64,000 nucleotides of DNA from Chromatiaceae bacterium (lineage in GTDB: Bacteria > Pseudomonadota > Gammaproteobacteria > Chromatiales > Chromatiaceae): contig JACKMU010000005.1 of the NCBI GenBank assembly GCA_024235215.1, positions 186,001-250,000 of the forward strand. Reading direction: 5' to 3'. Shown here piece by piece: positions 19,063-29,100 of this stretch. The notes below the pieces were generated by a model. That model had not been told where the DNA came from, ran no database searches, and worked only from the letters and a program-made list of their open reading frames with translations. A program made the translations under genes and the position numbers. Numbering within the stretch: position 1 is the first letter of the stretch; each line of letters opens with the position of its first letter.

Positions 19063-19764
19063 CTACTGTTCGATTCTTGTGATGCTGATGTAGACGGGAG
19101 TGCCAATCGGCGGCGCCAACTCGGTGTTGCCCATCACACCGCCATAGTTGCCGATAGCCAACCCCTGCGCATGCTCAATGATACTGGAGGGGTCATGCGC
19201 AAAGCCGATCAACACACCATCCAGTTCAGCAAGATAGAGGTTGTTGGCATTGAATGAGGAACCGGTATAGCGCCATGCCGCTGCGTCAATTCGCTTACCT
19301 TCCAACAACAATAACTGACTCGCGTCTACTTCGACCGTTTTCCCGCCGTTAACCCAGCCCACCCGCATGCTGACCGCGTCACCCATTACCGGATCGGGGT
19401 CGAAATGGAAACGTGATGGCTTGGCATTCTTGTCGTCGAGACCGATCATGATGCAGCCAAGGTTGAATTCAAACGCGCTGGCATCCAGTTCCAGCAGCGC
19501 CTCATAGCCGCGATCACTGCCGCGGGTGACGCCGAGAAACTCCAGCGGACCCTCCAGACGAATCACTACACCTGGCACAACCATACGCTGATGTGCCTTG
19601 TCCACCTGGATTTTACCGATCCTGAACTGATCCGGTCCCATCTGTTCGACCGGAGGCGGCCGGAATCCGGGTGGTGCCGCTTGGGCTGAACAGGCGAACG
19701 CCCAACCCAAAACCAAGATAAACAGCCCCCCCAATCCCTTTGAACCAAAGCCCTCTACACTCAT
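19063..19764 (-). CDS. Exported YdjY-like domain protein
   Basis: 233 aa. ATG at 19764 overlaps the stop of the methyltransferase gene (ATGA), which settles the start against a longer reading. Signal peptide about 1-30, ending SAQAA. The mature region begins with a strand pattern like the YdjY domain: IGKIQVDKAHQRMVVPG, then a segment ending EFLGVTRGSDRGYEALL. In E. coli, YdjY is encoded beside VTT-family membrane proteins; here a VTT-like gene lies about 2.4 kb away, divergent from the same unit. The biochemical function of YdjY is unknown. Its coupling to a radical SAM protein and a methyltransferase suggests a shared pathway. Confidence 0.62.
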   Translation of the reverse strand: MSVEGFGSKGLGGLFILVLGWAFACSAQAAPPGFRPPPVEQMGPDQFRIGKIQVDKAHQRMVVPGVVIRLEGPLEFLGVTRGSDRGYEALLELDASAFEFNLGCIMIGLDDKNAKPSRFHFDPDPVMGDAVSMRVGWVNGGKTVEVDASQLLLLEGKRIDAAAWRYTGSSFNANNLYLAELDGVLIGFAHDPSSIIEHAQGLAIGNYGGVMGNTELAPPIGTPVYISITRIEQ

Positions 19765-20789
19765 GATTTTACCCCCTGTATCACACGATGCGGCATCGGC
19801 GGCGGGAAACATCGGCTTTGCGCACCGATAAATCCGGCATCCGTCAGCCACTTCACCACATCCATATCGGCATGCACCCCGCCATCTGCCGCGCTGAGCA
19901 GCATGTTCAGCCCGAACAGTGTCGCAAAACGGGGCGAGACACCGCTGCCGTCGGTGAAAACATCGCTGATAACCAGCATCCCGCCCGGGCAGAGACATGC
20001 CCTGGCAGCGTCGATCAGTTTGCGACAGTTCTCTTCCGTCTCCCGGTGAAAGACCCCCGAAATCAGCACCACATCCTGCTCCGCCGGAAACCGGTCGGTC
20101 AGATAGTCACCAGCAACACGGGTCACCGCATCTGCCGCTCCCATCGCGGCGATGATCTCACCGGCGATCTCCACCACCGCGGGGAGATCCATCAGTGTCG
20201 CACGCAGACCGGGATAGCGCCTGACGAAGAGCACCGAATAGGTACCCGGACCGCCGCCAATATCGAGCATGCGCCGACGCCCGGTGAGGTCAACCAGATG
20301 AGTCAACACCTGACCCACCGCCAGTGCCCGATTATGCATGCCATAGACGAAATGGCGGGTTCTCTCCGCACTCTCACCGGTGTAGAGTTCCGTTGCCAAT
20401 ACCGGCTTGCCCTCACGCAGAGACTCCTCCAGCCGCCCCCAACTGGTGTAGAGATCGTCGGCATAACGAATCGCATCACCCAGAAATCGATCTCCTCCAG
20501 GAACCAAACAATCGCTGCTCAAGCGGCTGTTGCGAAAGCCTTCATCAGATTGTTCCAGCAACCCCAACGCAACGCAGGCATGCAGTAACAGCCTGGTGGG
20601 CCGCAGCGCTGTTCCAAGCGCCCGGGCAATCCGTTCGGTACCCAGCGGCCCATCGGCAAGCACAGCAAACAACCCGATACGATTGGCTGTCAGCAGCGTC
20701 TGTGACTCCCAGTAGGCGGTGGAAATCTGCATCAGAGTGGCAGCATCCGGCACCTGCTCGTTCCTCACTCTATCATTCTCCACACTCAC
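19761..20789 (-). CDS. SAM-dependent O-methyltransferase (PF00891-like)
   Basis: 342 aa. The N-terminal helical dimerisation region (about 15-95) resembles that of plant/bacterial O-methyltransferases and polyketide methyltransferases. The SAM-binding motif is LDIGGGPGTYSVLF near residue 175, followed by an acidic MDLPAVVEIA segment. A motif VFHRETEENCRKL and PGGMLVISDVFTD complete the class I fold; the His may be the catalytic base. GTG start at 20789 overlaps the radical SAM gene stop (GTGA). It probably methylates a small-molecule hydroxyl; the substrate is unknown. It is the middle gene of a three-gene coupled unit. Confidence 0.85.
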   Translation of the reverse strand: MSVENDRVRNEQVPDAATLMQISTAYWESQTLLTANRIGLFAVLADGPLGTERIARALGTALRPTRLLLHACVALGLLEQSDEGFRNSRLSSDCLVPGGDRFLGDAIRYADDLYTSWGRLEESLREGKPVLATELYTGESAERTRHFVYGMHNRALAVGQVLTHLVDLTGRRRMLDIGGGPGTYSVLFVRRYPGLRATLMDLPAVVEIAGEIIAAMGAADAVTRVAGDYLTDRFPAEQDVVLISGVFHRETEENCRKLIDAARACLCPGGMLVISDVFTDGSGVSPRFATLFGLNMLLSAADGGVHADMDVVKWLTDAGFIGAQSRCFPPPMPHRVIQGVKS

Positions 20790-22039
20790 TCACCGCCCCC
20801 GGCCGGACTCCGGTCCAGATCACACTCCAGTTGCATGTAAGCACAGCGGTGGCACATGAATCCCTCCCAGATCTGCAGCGCATAACGCCTCCTCAATGCG
20901 AGATAAGCCAGATTGAGTTTCTCGAAATAGGCCAACAGTCTATCGAAGTAATCCGGATGATCACGTCCACCGATCGGCCAGTATAGCGAGTAGATGGGGA
21001 TGATCCCCCGCGCGCAGAGATCCTCAGCACCCTGGATGGCAAGGTCAGCCGCCTCCTGCCAGCTCATTCCAAACTCCGGTTCCAACTCCACACCGGCCAC
21101 CATCGCCGAATAGACCCTTCCCTCTCCCCACAGTTCGACCGCACGCTCCAGCGACTCTATCCAACGATGATAGCCAACAAACTTCTGTTTGCCGGGACAA
21201 ACCTTCGAGAACAACGGCTCCGACCAGACCTCGAGGTTAAAGCAGACTGCATCTACCAACTGCTCGTCAAACAACCGCTGCAACTGTGCCGACGGCAGCG
21301 CTCCCGACCCGCAGGCTACCGGTATGCGATGCCTCACCACCTCCTGGACCTCTCTGGCGATACTCAGAAAGCGATCACCTTCCAGCTGCCAATCCGGCAA
21401 GGAACCGGCCACCAGATAGATATGCCGGATGTGGCCGTCTGCGATGGCGTCATGTAAAGTTTCCCGCATCCGTGCATACGTTTGTGCGGGCAGCGCAGGG
21501 TGACCTGCCTGCTGACCGAAGTGGCTGATGCGCTCATTGGGCGCGCCATAGGCACAGAAGGTACAACGCAGCGAGCGGCCGTCGTTATCTTTTTCAAGAA
21601 AATAATCACAACCTGGCGCTACGTTGATGACCGCCATGTCTCCGTGCAGACTGACACCCGCCCTGGATTTGTCGAATCCATCCAGTGTCTTCTCGGTCAT
21701 CCACCCGGGCAAAGGCTCGAAAGTGATACTCAACTCGTCTCTCTGCGGGCGGCTGTCGTGAACAAGTGTATATCCACGCTCCACTTCTCCCATTACCCGC
21801 CAAGGCGAATCAGGATTTCCCTTGATGCGAATCAGCGTGCCATCCTCGAGTCGCATCAGATAGGGAATGTCAATCGACTGCTTGCCGGTAGGGTTCTTCT
21901 CATGAGGCTGGAATCGGTACGGGTAGTAATTGGGAAAAGCGTTTGCCGCCGCTGCTCCCAACGCTTCGCTATAGCGCAATCCATCAAACATCAGATCGAG
22001 TTTGAGGCGTGCGGATCCGGTCAATCTGTTGGAACTCAT
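20786..22039 (-). CDS. Radical SAM protein with widened cysteine motif
   Basis: 417 aa; ATG at 22039 behind AGGAGAT. The cluster-binding cysteines appear as C144-x14-C159-x2-C162, with FCAYG after the pair. The canonical family motif is CX3CX2C, so the first spacing is expanded by 11 residues. Downstream segments (IYLVAGSLPDWQLEGDR, then AVCFNLEVWSE) fit the partial TIM barrel of radical SAM enzymes. The C-terminus carries C396-x2-C399-x6-C406, perhaps an auxiliary Fe-S or zinc site. It probably reductively cleaves SAM to generate a radical, but the substrate is unknown. It leads a coupled unit with an O-methyltransferase and an exported YdjY-like protein, which suggests maturation of a cofactor, lipid or metabolite. 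Confidence 0.82.
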   Translation of the reverse strand: MSSNRLTGSARLKLDLMFDGLRYSEALGAAAANAFPNYYPYRFQPHEKNPTGKQSIDIPYLMRLEDGTLIRIKGNPDSPWRVMGEVERGYTLVHDSRPQRDELSITFEPLPGWMTEKTLDGFDKSRAGVSLHGDMAVINVAPGCDYFLEKDNDGRSLRCTFCAYGAPNERISHFGQQAGHPALPAQTYARMRETLHDAIADGHIRHIYLVAGSLPDWQLEGDRFLSIAREVQEVVRHRIPVACGSGALPSAQLQRLFDEQLVDAVCFNLEVWSEPLFSKVCPGKQKFVGYHRWIESLERAVELWGEGRVYSAMVAGVELEPEFGMSWQEAADLAIQGAEDLCARGIIPIYSLYWPIGGRDHPDYFDRLLAYFEKLNLAYLALRRRYALQIWEGFMCHRCAYMQLECDLDRSPAGGGE

Positions 22040-22113
22040 TGCGCGTATCTCCTATGGACACTGGGAGAGGTTACCCCATTCGGGTAGACTCGGAAAGCAA
22101 GAGAGGCACACAC

Positions 22114-22713
22114 ATGCAGACTATACCGCGCCGGATCGTTGTCATTCTCCTGGCCTTGCTGATTCCAATCGTTCCCTTTATGGCTATCGGCGAACTTCCC
22201 GGAGAACACTGGTTATCCGCAACGGACGAAAATGCATTACTGTTCGGTCTGACCGGTGCCGGTCTGCTTACGGCGGATGTGCTGCTGCCAATTCCATCCA
22301 GTATCGTCGGATCCATGCTGGGTGCCCGACTCGGTTTTTCTGCCGGCTGGGCCTGGGCGTGGGCAGGTCTGTCCGTCGGAAACAGTATCGGTTACATGGC
22401 TGGCAGACTGCTTCTCTCCCGTTTCCAACCCGAGATTCCGCAAACCCCGACCTTGTTGCTTTTGTTCGTTAGCCGGCCTGTGCCGATACTCGCCGAGGCA
22501 GTCACATTCACCGCCGGTGCGGAACGGATGGGGTTTCTGCGTTTTCTGGTCACAGCCATGCTTGGAAATGGGATCTATTCTTTTGCTCTGGCCGCAAACG
22601 GCGCCGCACTCCTTCCTGGGGCTGCGGTGGGTCCAGGCTTGATCCTGCCCATGGCGCTCCCGGTGCTGGCATGGCTCATCTGGCGCTGGCTGATGAAGCG
22701 AAAGAGACGCTGA
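22114..22713 (+). CDS. VTT/DedA-like small membrane protein
   Basis: 199 aa from ATG 22114, preceded by GAGAGG; an upstream in-frame extension would run into the divergent radical SAM gene. It is very hydrophobic, with about five membrane segments. The stretch ending LLPIPSSIVGSMLGARLG and the following G-rich segment GNSIGYMAGRLLLSRF resemble the VTT (SNARE-associated/DedA, YdjX/YdjZ) core with its re-entrant loop. Family members are linked to lipid scrambling or undecaprenyl-phosphate recycling, but the role here is not shown. Divergent from the radical SAM/methyltransferase/YdjY-like unit with a 74-base gap that must hold both promoters. Confidence 0.7.
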   Translation: MQTIPRRIVVILLALLIPIVPFMAIGELPGEHWLSATDENALLFGLTGAGLLTADVLLPIPSSIVGSMLGARLGFSAGWAWAWAGLSVGNSIGYMAGRLLLSRFQPEIPQTPTLLLLFVSRPVPILAEAVTFTAGAERMGFLRFLVTAMLGNGIYSFALAANGAALLPGAAVGPGLILPMALPVLAWLIWRWLMKRKRR

Positions 22714-22829
22714 ACCTTACCGGTCAGTATCGAATGTCGGATTACGCTGCACTAACCCGACCCACTTCCCAGCTGGTGAACAAAACCGCACAAATAAACC
22801 CGATCTGATATAAAAGGGAGATCGATGCC

Positions 22830-23099
22830 ATGCTTTACATGCTGATAAACCGAACCAAACCGAACCTGACACCGGAACAGTATACGCAGCTGGGACGGCT
22901 CGCCGAGGCTTTTTATCAAAACGTCCCAAGCGGTTTGAAATTACAGGGTGACTGGGCGGCAAATGACGGATCGAGAACCTTCGCTATGGTGGAAACCGAT
23001 GATCCTGAACTGCTGGCTGCTGTCCAGGCACCATTTCAGTCCTATGTCGATATTGAGATTATCGCTGTAACGCCTGTCACCGGATGGAATAGACGCTGA
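22830..23099 (+). CDS. Small DUF3303-like protein
   Basis: 89 aa; ATG at 22830 with GGGAG about 9 bases upstream. The sequence begins MLYMLINRTKP and ends with a strand DIEIIAVTPV, the pattern of the small ferredoxin-like DUF3303 family. The middle contains QGDWAANDGSRTFAMVET. No active site or signal peptide is seen. Its upstream 116 bases contain TGATATAAAA but no clear -35. The function is unknown. Confidence 0.65.
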   Translation: MLYMLINRTKPNLTPEQYTQLGRLAEAFYQNVPSGLKLQGDWAANDGSRTFAMVETDDPELLAAVQAPFQSYVDIEIIAVTPVTGWNRR

Positions 23100-23112
23100 T
23101 CCGCTGTTCAAT

Positions 23113-23166
23113 CCGGCGGCGGCCAGGAGCCCTCTACTTGTCGTGAGGTCTCCTGGCCGCCGCTGG
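23113..23166. terminator. Strong GC-rich hairpin between convergent genes
   Basis: The arms 23117-23129 and 23150-23162 are perfectly complementary over 13 bp (CGGCGGCCAGGAG). The stem extends outward by four more pairs including one G-T wobble, with a 20-base loop. There is no T-run, but its position between the stops of a plus-strand and a minus-strand gene fits a bidirectional transcription barrier. Confidence 0.6.
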
Positions 23167-23181
23167 CCGGTTGTCGCCCGA

Positions 23182-26100
23182 TTATCGGCTCCGAGTCGTT
23201 CTAGCTGTCGGCTTGGCGCTCGCTTCGTTGGAGTGCAGTGACTCCGCCCCACCTGTGACCGAGGTGACGACATAGTAGTAGGTCACATCGTTGGTCAGAC
23301 CGTTATCATAGTATGCGCAGTAGTCACATACATGGTTCGCGGCGATCAGTGAGTAAGGTCCTCCCTGCGTGGTGCTGCGATAGACGTTGTAACTATCGGC
23401 TCCGGCCACTGGTGCCCAGGTCAGGAACACTTCGTTTGGCTTCGGGCGTGCCGACAGATCGAAAATCGTCTGCGCAGCGGCACTCTGTACGGTGACCAGC
23501 AATGTTGCCGTATCGGTGCTGCCATCCTCGTCGGTGACTCGCACCGAGACCGGGTAATTCCCCGCGGACGGCCAGCTGTAACTCACAGCCGCACCAGTGG
23601 CGTCATCATACAGACCATCATTATCCAGATCCCACTCATACAGCACGATGGCATCCGGACTCGAGGTCGATCCAGCGGCACTGTAGTTGCCGTTCTGTCC
23701 TTCGTTGAGTGTGGTGTCGCCGGTCAGTATCGCAGTCGGACCGAGATCGTTCACCGTCACCGTGAGACTGGCGACATCGACACTGCCATCATCGTCCGTC
23801 ACCCGCACCAAGACCGGATAGCTGCCATTGTCCATCCAGGTATAGCTCGCGGACGGACCTGTAGCATCGTCGAACAGACCATCATTGTCCAGATCCCACT
23901 CGTACGACACGATTGCGTCCGGACTCGAGGTCGATCCGGCAGCGTTGTAACTGCCACTCTGACCTTCGTCGAGCAGGGTATCCCCGGTCAGGACCGCGGT
24001 CGGACCCAGATCGTTGACCGTCACCGTCACCGTGTCCGAACCGCTGGCTCCCTCGTCGTCGGTCACCGTCACGGTCACCGTGTAGACGCCGTTGTCCTGG
24101 TACGGATTGTTCAACGCGAAGCTGCCGTCCGGATTCAACGCCAGCGGCTCTGGACCAGCGCCCTCACCATAGTCGACCGTCGCAGTCCAGCTGTCAGCAC
24201 CTGGGTCGGTGAAAGAGCCGCCACTGACGAAGGTCTCACCCTCGTTCAGGGTTGCATCCGGTCCGGCATCCACCAACGGTGCGACATTATTCACCGTTAC
24301 CGTCACCGTATCCGCACCGGTGGCACCTTTATCGTCGGTGACTCTCACCGTCACAGTAAAGACGCCGTCATCCTCGTACAGGTTGTTCAGCACGAAGCTG
24401 CCGTCCGGGTTCAACGCCAGCGGCTGTGGACCAGCTCCCTCACCGTAGTCAACCGTCGCTGTCCAGCTGTCCGGATCGGGATCGGTGAACGAACCACTGC
24501 TGGTGAAGCTGCTGCCCTCGTCGATTGTCGCATCAGGACCCGCATCCACGTTCGGACGCGTATTGGCAGTATCCTCCACCCCGACAATGAAGCTGTCGTT
24601 GCCGCTGAGGCCGCCGTTGTCGGTCACCGTCACAGTCACTGTAAAGTTGCCTGCACTCGCATACAGATGGCTGCCAGAAACCGTCCCATTTCCACTGCCC
24701 TGGTTGACAGATCCTGACTCTACCGTGCCGTCGCCCCAGTCGATGGTGGCGATGTGGGTATCGAGCAGGCCGGCGTCGGTGAAGCTGGCCGGATCCAGCG
24801 AGATCGGGGTACCAAGCGGCACTCCGGACTGATCCGTCCCGGCATCCACGACCGGCGCCAGATTGTTCACCGTGACCGTGGCCGTATCCACACCACTGGC
24901 ACCTTCATCATCGGTCACCGTCACGGTCACCGTGTAGACACCGTCATCCTCGTACAGATTGCTCAGTGCGAAGCTGCCGTCCGGGTTCAACGCCAGCGGC
25001 TGCGGGCCAGCGCCCTCGCCGTAATCGACCGTCGCGGTCCAACTGTCGGCACCCGGGTCGGTGAAGGAGCCGCCACTGACGAAAGTCTCACCTTCGTTCA
25101 GCGTCGCATCCGGACCGGCATCCACCGCCGGCGCCACATTGTTCACCGTCACCGTCGCCGTATCCACACCGCTGGCACCTTCGTCGTCGGTCACCGTCAC
25201 GGTCACCGTATAGACACCGTCATCCTCGTACAGATTGCTCAGCGCGAAGCTGCCGTCCGGATTCAACGCCAGCGGCTCTGGACCGGCGCCCTCACCATAG
25301 TCGACCGTCGCAGTCCAGCTGTCAGCACCCTGGTCGGTGAAGGAGCCGGCGCTAACGAAGGTCTCACCTTCATTCAACGTCGCATCCGGTCCGGCATCGA
25401 CAACTGGAGGCACATTGTTGACAGTCACTACGAGCGTATCACTACCGACACCGCCGTCGTCATCCGTCACGGTCAGGGTGACAGTAAAGACACCATCGTC
25501 GGTATAGGTGTGACTGGTGTTGAGGTCACCGCTGTCACCACTGCCGTCACCGAAATCCCAGACAATCGTGTGGGTGTCCAGAATGCCGGGATCGCTGAAA
25601 CTTCCGCTGAAGTTGGCGGGACCACCCTCATCGATCGTCTGATCCGGTCCTGCATCCACCGACGGAGCGACATTATTCACCGTCACACTGGTGGCGGTGG
25701 TATCAGTCAGCAGGGTATCGCTCACCTGCAGCTGCACCGGATAGACGCCGTCGTCCAGACCGGTGAAGAGGTAGGTTGCACCGGTGGCATCATCAAACAG
25801 GCCGTCATTGTCCAGATCCCAGGTGTACTGCAGCAGATCACCGTTCGGATCGCTGGAGCCGGTCGCGTCGAGCGTAATGCTGGCGCCTTCATCGATGGTA
25901 AACGGACCATTCACCGCAGCAACCGGTGGCAGATTCACCACGACATTCACGGTGGTGAAGTGCTGGTCACTCAGACGCTCTTCAGGATCCTGTATGAAGT
26001 TGCCGTTGACATCATTCAGCACTGCGTTGTCCCACACCCGCAGTCCGACGTTGTGCGTTCCCAGCGTATCGAACACCACCGCCGGCTGCGCCCCATTCGC

Positions 26101-29100
26101 TTCATCGAAATCGAATGGGAAGAGACCATCCAGTTCCCACTCGTAACTGGTGATGAAGTCAGTCGGATCGATGTCGAAAGAGCCGCTTCCATCCAGCTCA
26201 CAGGGGACACCCTGGGTGCAGGTGTAGGGCCCGCCCGCCTCGGCGACAGGTGGATGCGGAGGAATCGCGATGGTGATCGCAACTGTATCCGTATCCTGCA
26301 GCGGCGGGATGTTGTTGTCGGTCACCCGCAGCGTCACAGAAATGGTCTGCGGCAGGGTCGCTTCCGGGTACTCCGACAACGGATAGGTGTAGGTCGCCGT
26401 CGGTTGCGTACTGCTGCTGTCGTAGACACCGTCACCGTCGAAGTCCCACTCATACTTGACCAGACTCCGGAACGGATCCAGATGGAACGAGTTGGAGCCG
26501 TCGAACTCGAGCGGCAGGTCGACCGCCCAGACCCGGTCGCGTCCGGCATCCGCCACCGGCGGCTGCACGAACAGCGTACGGCTGAGCATGATCACGCCCC
26601 AGGCGGAACGCAGCTGGTTGGTTATCCACTCGCTTCCTGGGAACCTGCCGTCAGACTGCTGGTCGTCGATCAGGGTCCGTGCCAGTCCGTTGACCGGATC
26701 GCTGAACCAGTCGAAGCCGTTGCTGGAGAAATTCACCACTGGCTCGGGCTGCGCCAAGCGCATCGCCTTGGTCGTTGCATAAAGCGCATAGTAGTGGCGA
26801 TTCGTCGGGGAAGCGAGGTACTCACTGTTCCAGTTATCGGCGATCCATTTCTCCGCGGTCAGCCAGCGCGGGTCTCGCGTGGTCTGATCGTCCAGCACCA
26901 TCTGCACCAGTCCGGAGGGAGTCCCGGCAATGCTGATGCCACTGGTGTACCCCCAACCGGTGCCGCTGTACGAGTTGTTCAGCCAGACCTGGTTGCGGTC
27001 CTTGACCCACTGCGAGACCGGAATACCGAAGATATCCTCGGCGGCGAGCAGACCGATCGCACCCCACTGAGCGGCGGAGTTGTCGATCGAGCTGTTCCAG
27101 TTGTAACGCCAGGCACCGCCGTTCCCTTCCTCTGTCTGGCCCCAGCTGAACTGGTCGGCCATGTCGGTCAGGATATCGAAATAGCTGCGCCGGTTGATGC
27201 CGCTACTGCCGGTGATCGTGCGCGCCAGCGGCGTGCCGGTACTGGCGATCGCATCCATCACCTGACCGCCCTGGTAGATCGGCTGACTACCGGAGCTGTT
27301 GACGCCGGTCTGGATACCCAGATCGTTGCCGTTGGTGTCCGGTTCGCCGTAGGTCTGGGTGGCGATCGCCACCGTACCCAAATCACGGAACAGCTGGCGC
27401 AGTCCGCGCATCACCGTCTCCTGATAGGGATCCTCGGCCGGGTCGACCGTCTCCAGATGGCTGTTGATCAGGAACGACTGGATCGAGGAGGCGGTGGCGC
27501 TGGCGCGTGCATCGCTGGTCCAGTAACCGATGTCGTAACCCTCCGCCGTGGTACGGGTCTGCTGCTGATGCAGGTACCAGAGCCCCTCATCGATCGCGAC
27601 ATTGGTCTCGGTGCTCAGCGTCTTTGGCTTGACCACGATGATGTAGCTGTCCTCACCCATCTGATTGAGGCTGTCCCAGACCCGCAGTTTGGCGGTGAAC
27701 GGCGTGCCGTTCGGCGCCGCCGGGTAGGTGTGAGTCACGGATAGGTCGTATTTATTGGTGATGCTCGTCACTGCCGACTGGGTACCATCACCGAAATCCC
27801 ACTGGAAGGTCTGCGCATCGGCATCACGTACGATACCTTTCAGATGCACTGTCTTGCCGTTGTAGATCTCGTGCGGCACCAGCAGATCGTGAGCCACCCA
27901 CGGGACTGCGATCACATCGGGCGGCAGATTGGGCGCTATATCGACTGGTAACTGCATGCTGCTGGTCTGACCGGCACCATCCTCAACCGTCAGGGTCACC
28001 AGCTTGGGCCCGGTACCTGTCAGCTGCACGTCATCGAAGCCCCAGACCCCGCTGTGCGCATCAGCCCCGATTCTGACTGGCGTCGAACTACGGCCCAGTG
28101 AGGAATAGTTGGTCAGCGCTGTCCAGGCGGCGGCACCCTGCTGCCGGATGAAGTAGTCCGCCCCGGCACTCTTGATATCGATACGCACCTCGTAGCTTCC
28201 ACCCGGCGTATAGCTGCCCACGCCACCGCGTGAAGAGCCCTCTTCATAAATATTGAGGCTACCGTTATTGAAGTAGATCGCATGAAGCAGCTGATTATAG
28301 TGTCCGCTGGCGGTGTTGTTGTTCTTCACGCCAAACATCATATGATTGCCGCTGGTGGCAGAGGTGTGCACCAAAGCAGTCAGACGCAACGCCGCGCGAT
28401 CGAATGTCTGATTGGTAAAGATATAACCGCTGCCCCAGTTGTTGCCGGTCACCTGTAGTGTTCCACCCGACTCCTCCACGGTTCCGTTGGTGGTCCAGCC
28501 GTTGATCGCCCCATCGTTGAAATCATCACTGAAATGGGTCGTGTCTGGCGTGGTCGCCGCAGGGTAGGTGTGGAACGGTCTGGCCCCCACCGCGTCGATG
28601 TCATTGGTCGGGTCGCCGTCGCCGTCACGGTCTAACTCGGCATCAAAGTCCCAGCGATACTCGACAATGCCGAAGTCATCACTGGAGTTCTCTGCGTTGA
28701 AATAGACCGGCGGTCCACCGGCCGCGCCCTGCGAGATTGCCTGGCCGCTGGCTACCGGCGGCGCACCCACGATCACGTTGACCGTGGCTGTGTCGCTGTC
28801 GCTCTTGAGCGTATTGTCGGTCACCGTCAACTCTGCGGTGTAGCTACCGACCTGCTGATAGAAGTGTCTCGGAGCCGGTCCCTTGCCGGTGAACGGCAGA
28901 TCCGCGGCACCGCCGGTTGTGTCACCGAACAACCAGTGGTAAGTCTGGATCGCCACGTCATCGGTCGAGCCGGTACCATTGAACTGGACAAAACTGCCCA
29001 CTTCCGCAGTGTAGTCACCGCCAGCTTCCGCTACCGGCGGCGCGCCATCCGCGATGGTAATGGTGGTGGTATCGGTGTCGACCTGCAGCGCGTTGTCGCG

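Noticed and set aside
24012..25412. CRISPR-like regular repeats
   Set aside because: The period is 273 bp, the repeats are in frame and encode a clean PKD-like domain; there are no short direct repeats with unique spacers.
24754..27744. 996-codon plus-strand open frame opposite the PKD gene
   Set aside because: It is antisense to a coherent PKD/toroid protein; its translation is rich in His, Arg and Gly and has no domain. GC-rich repeat coding DNA leaves few stops on the opposite strand.
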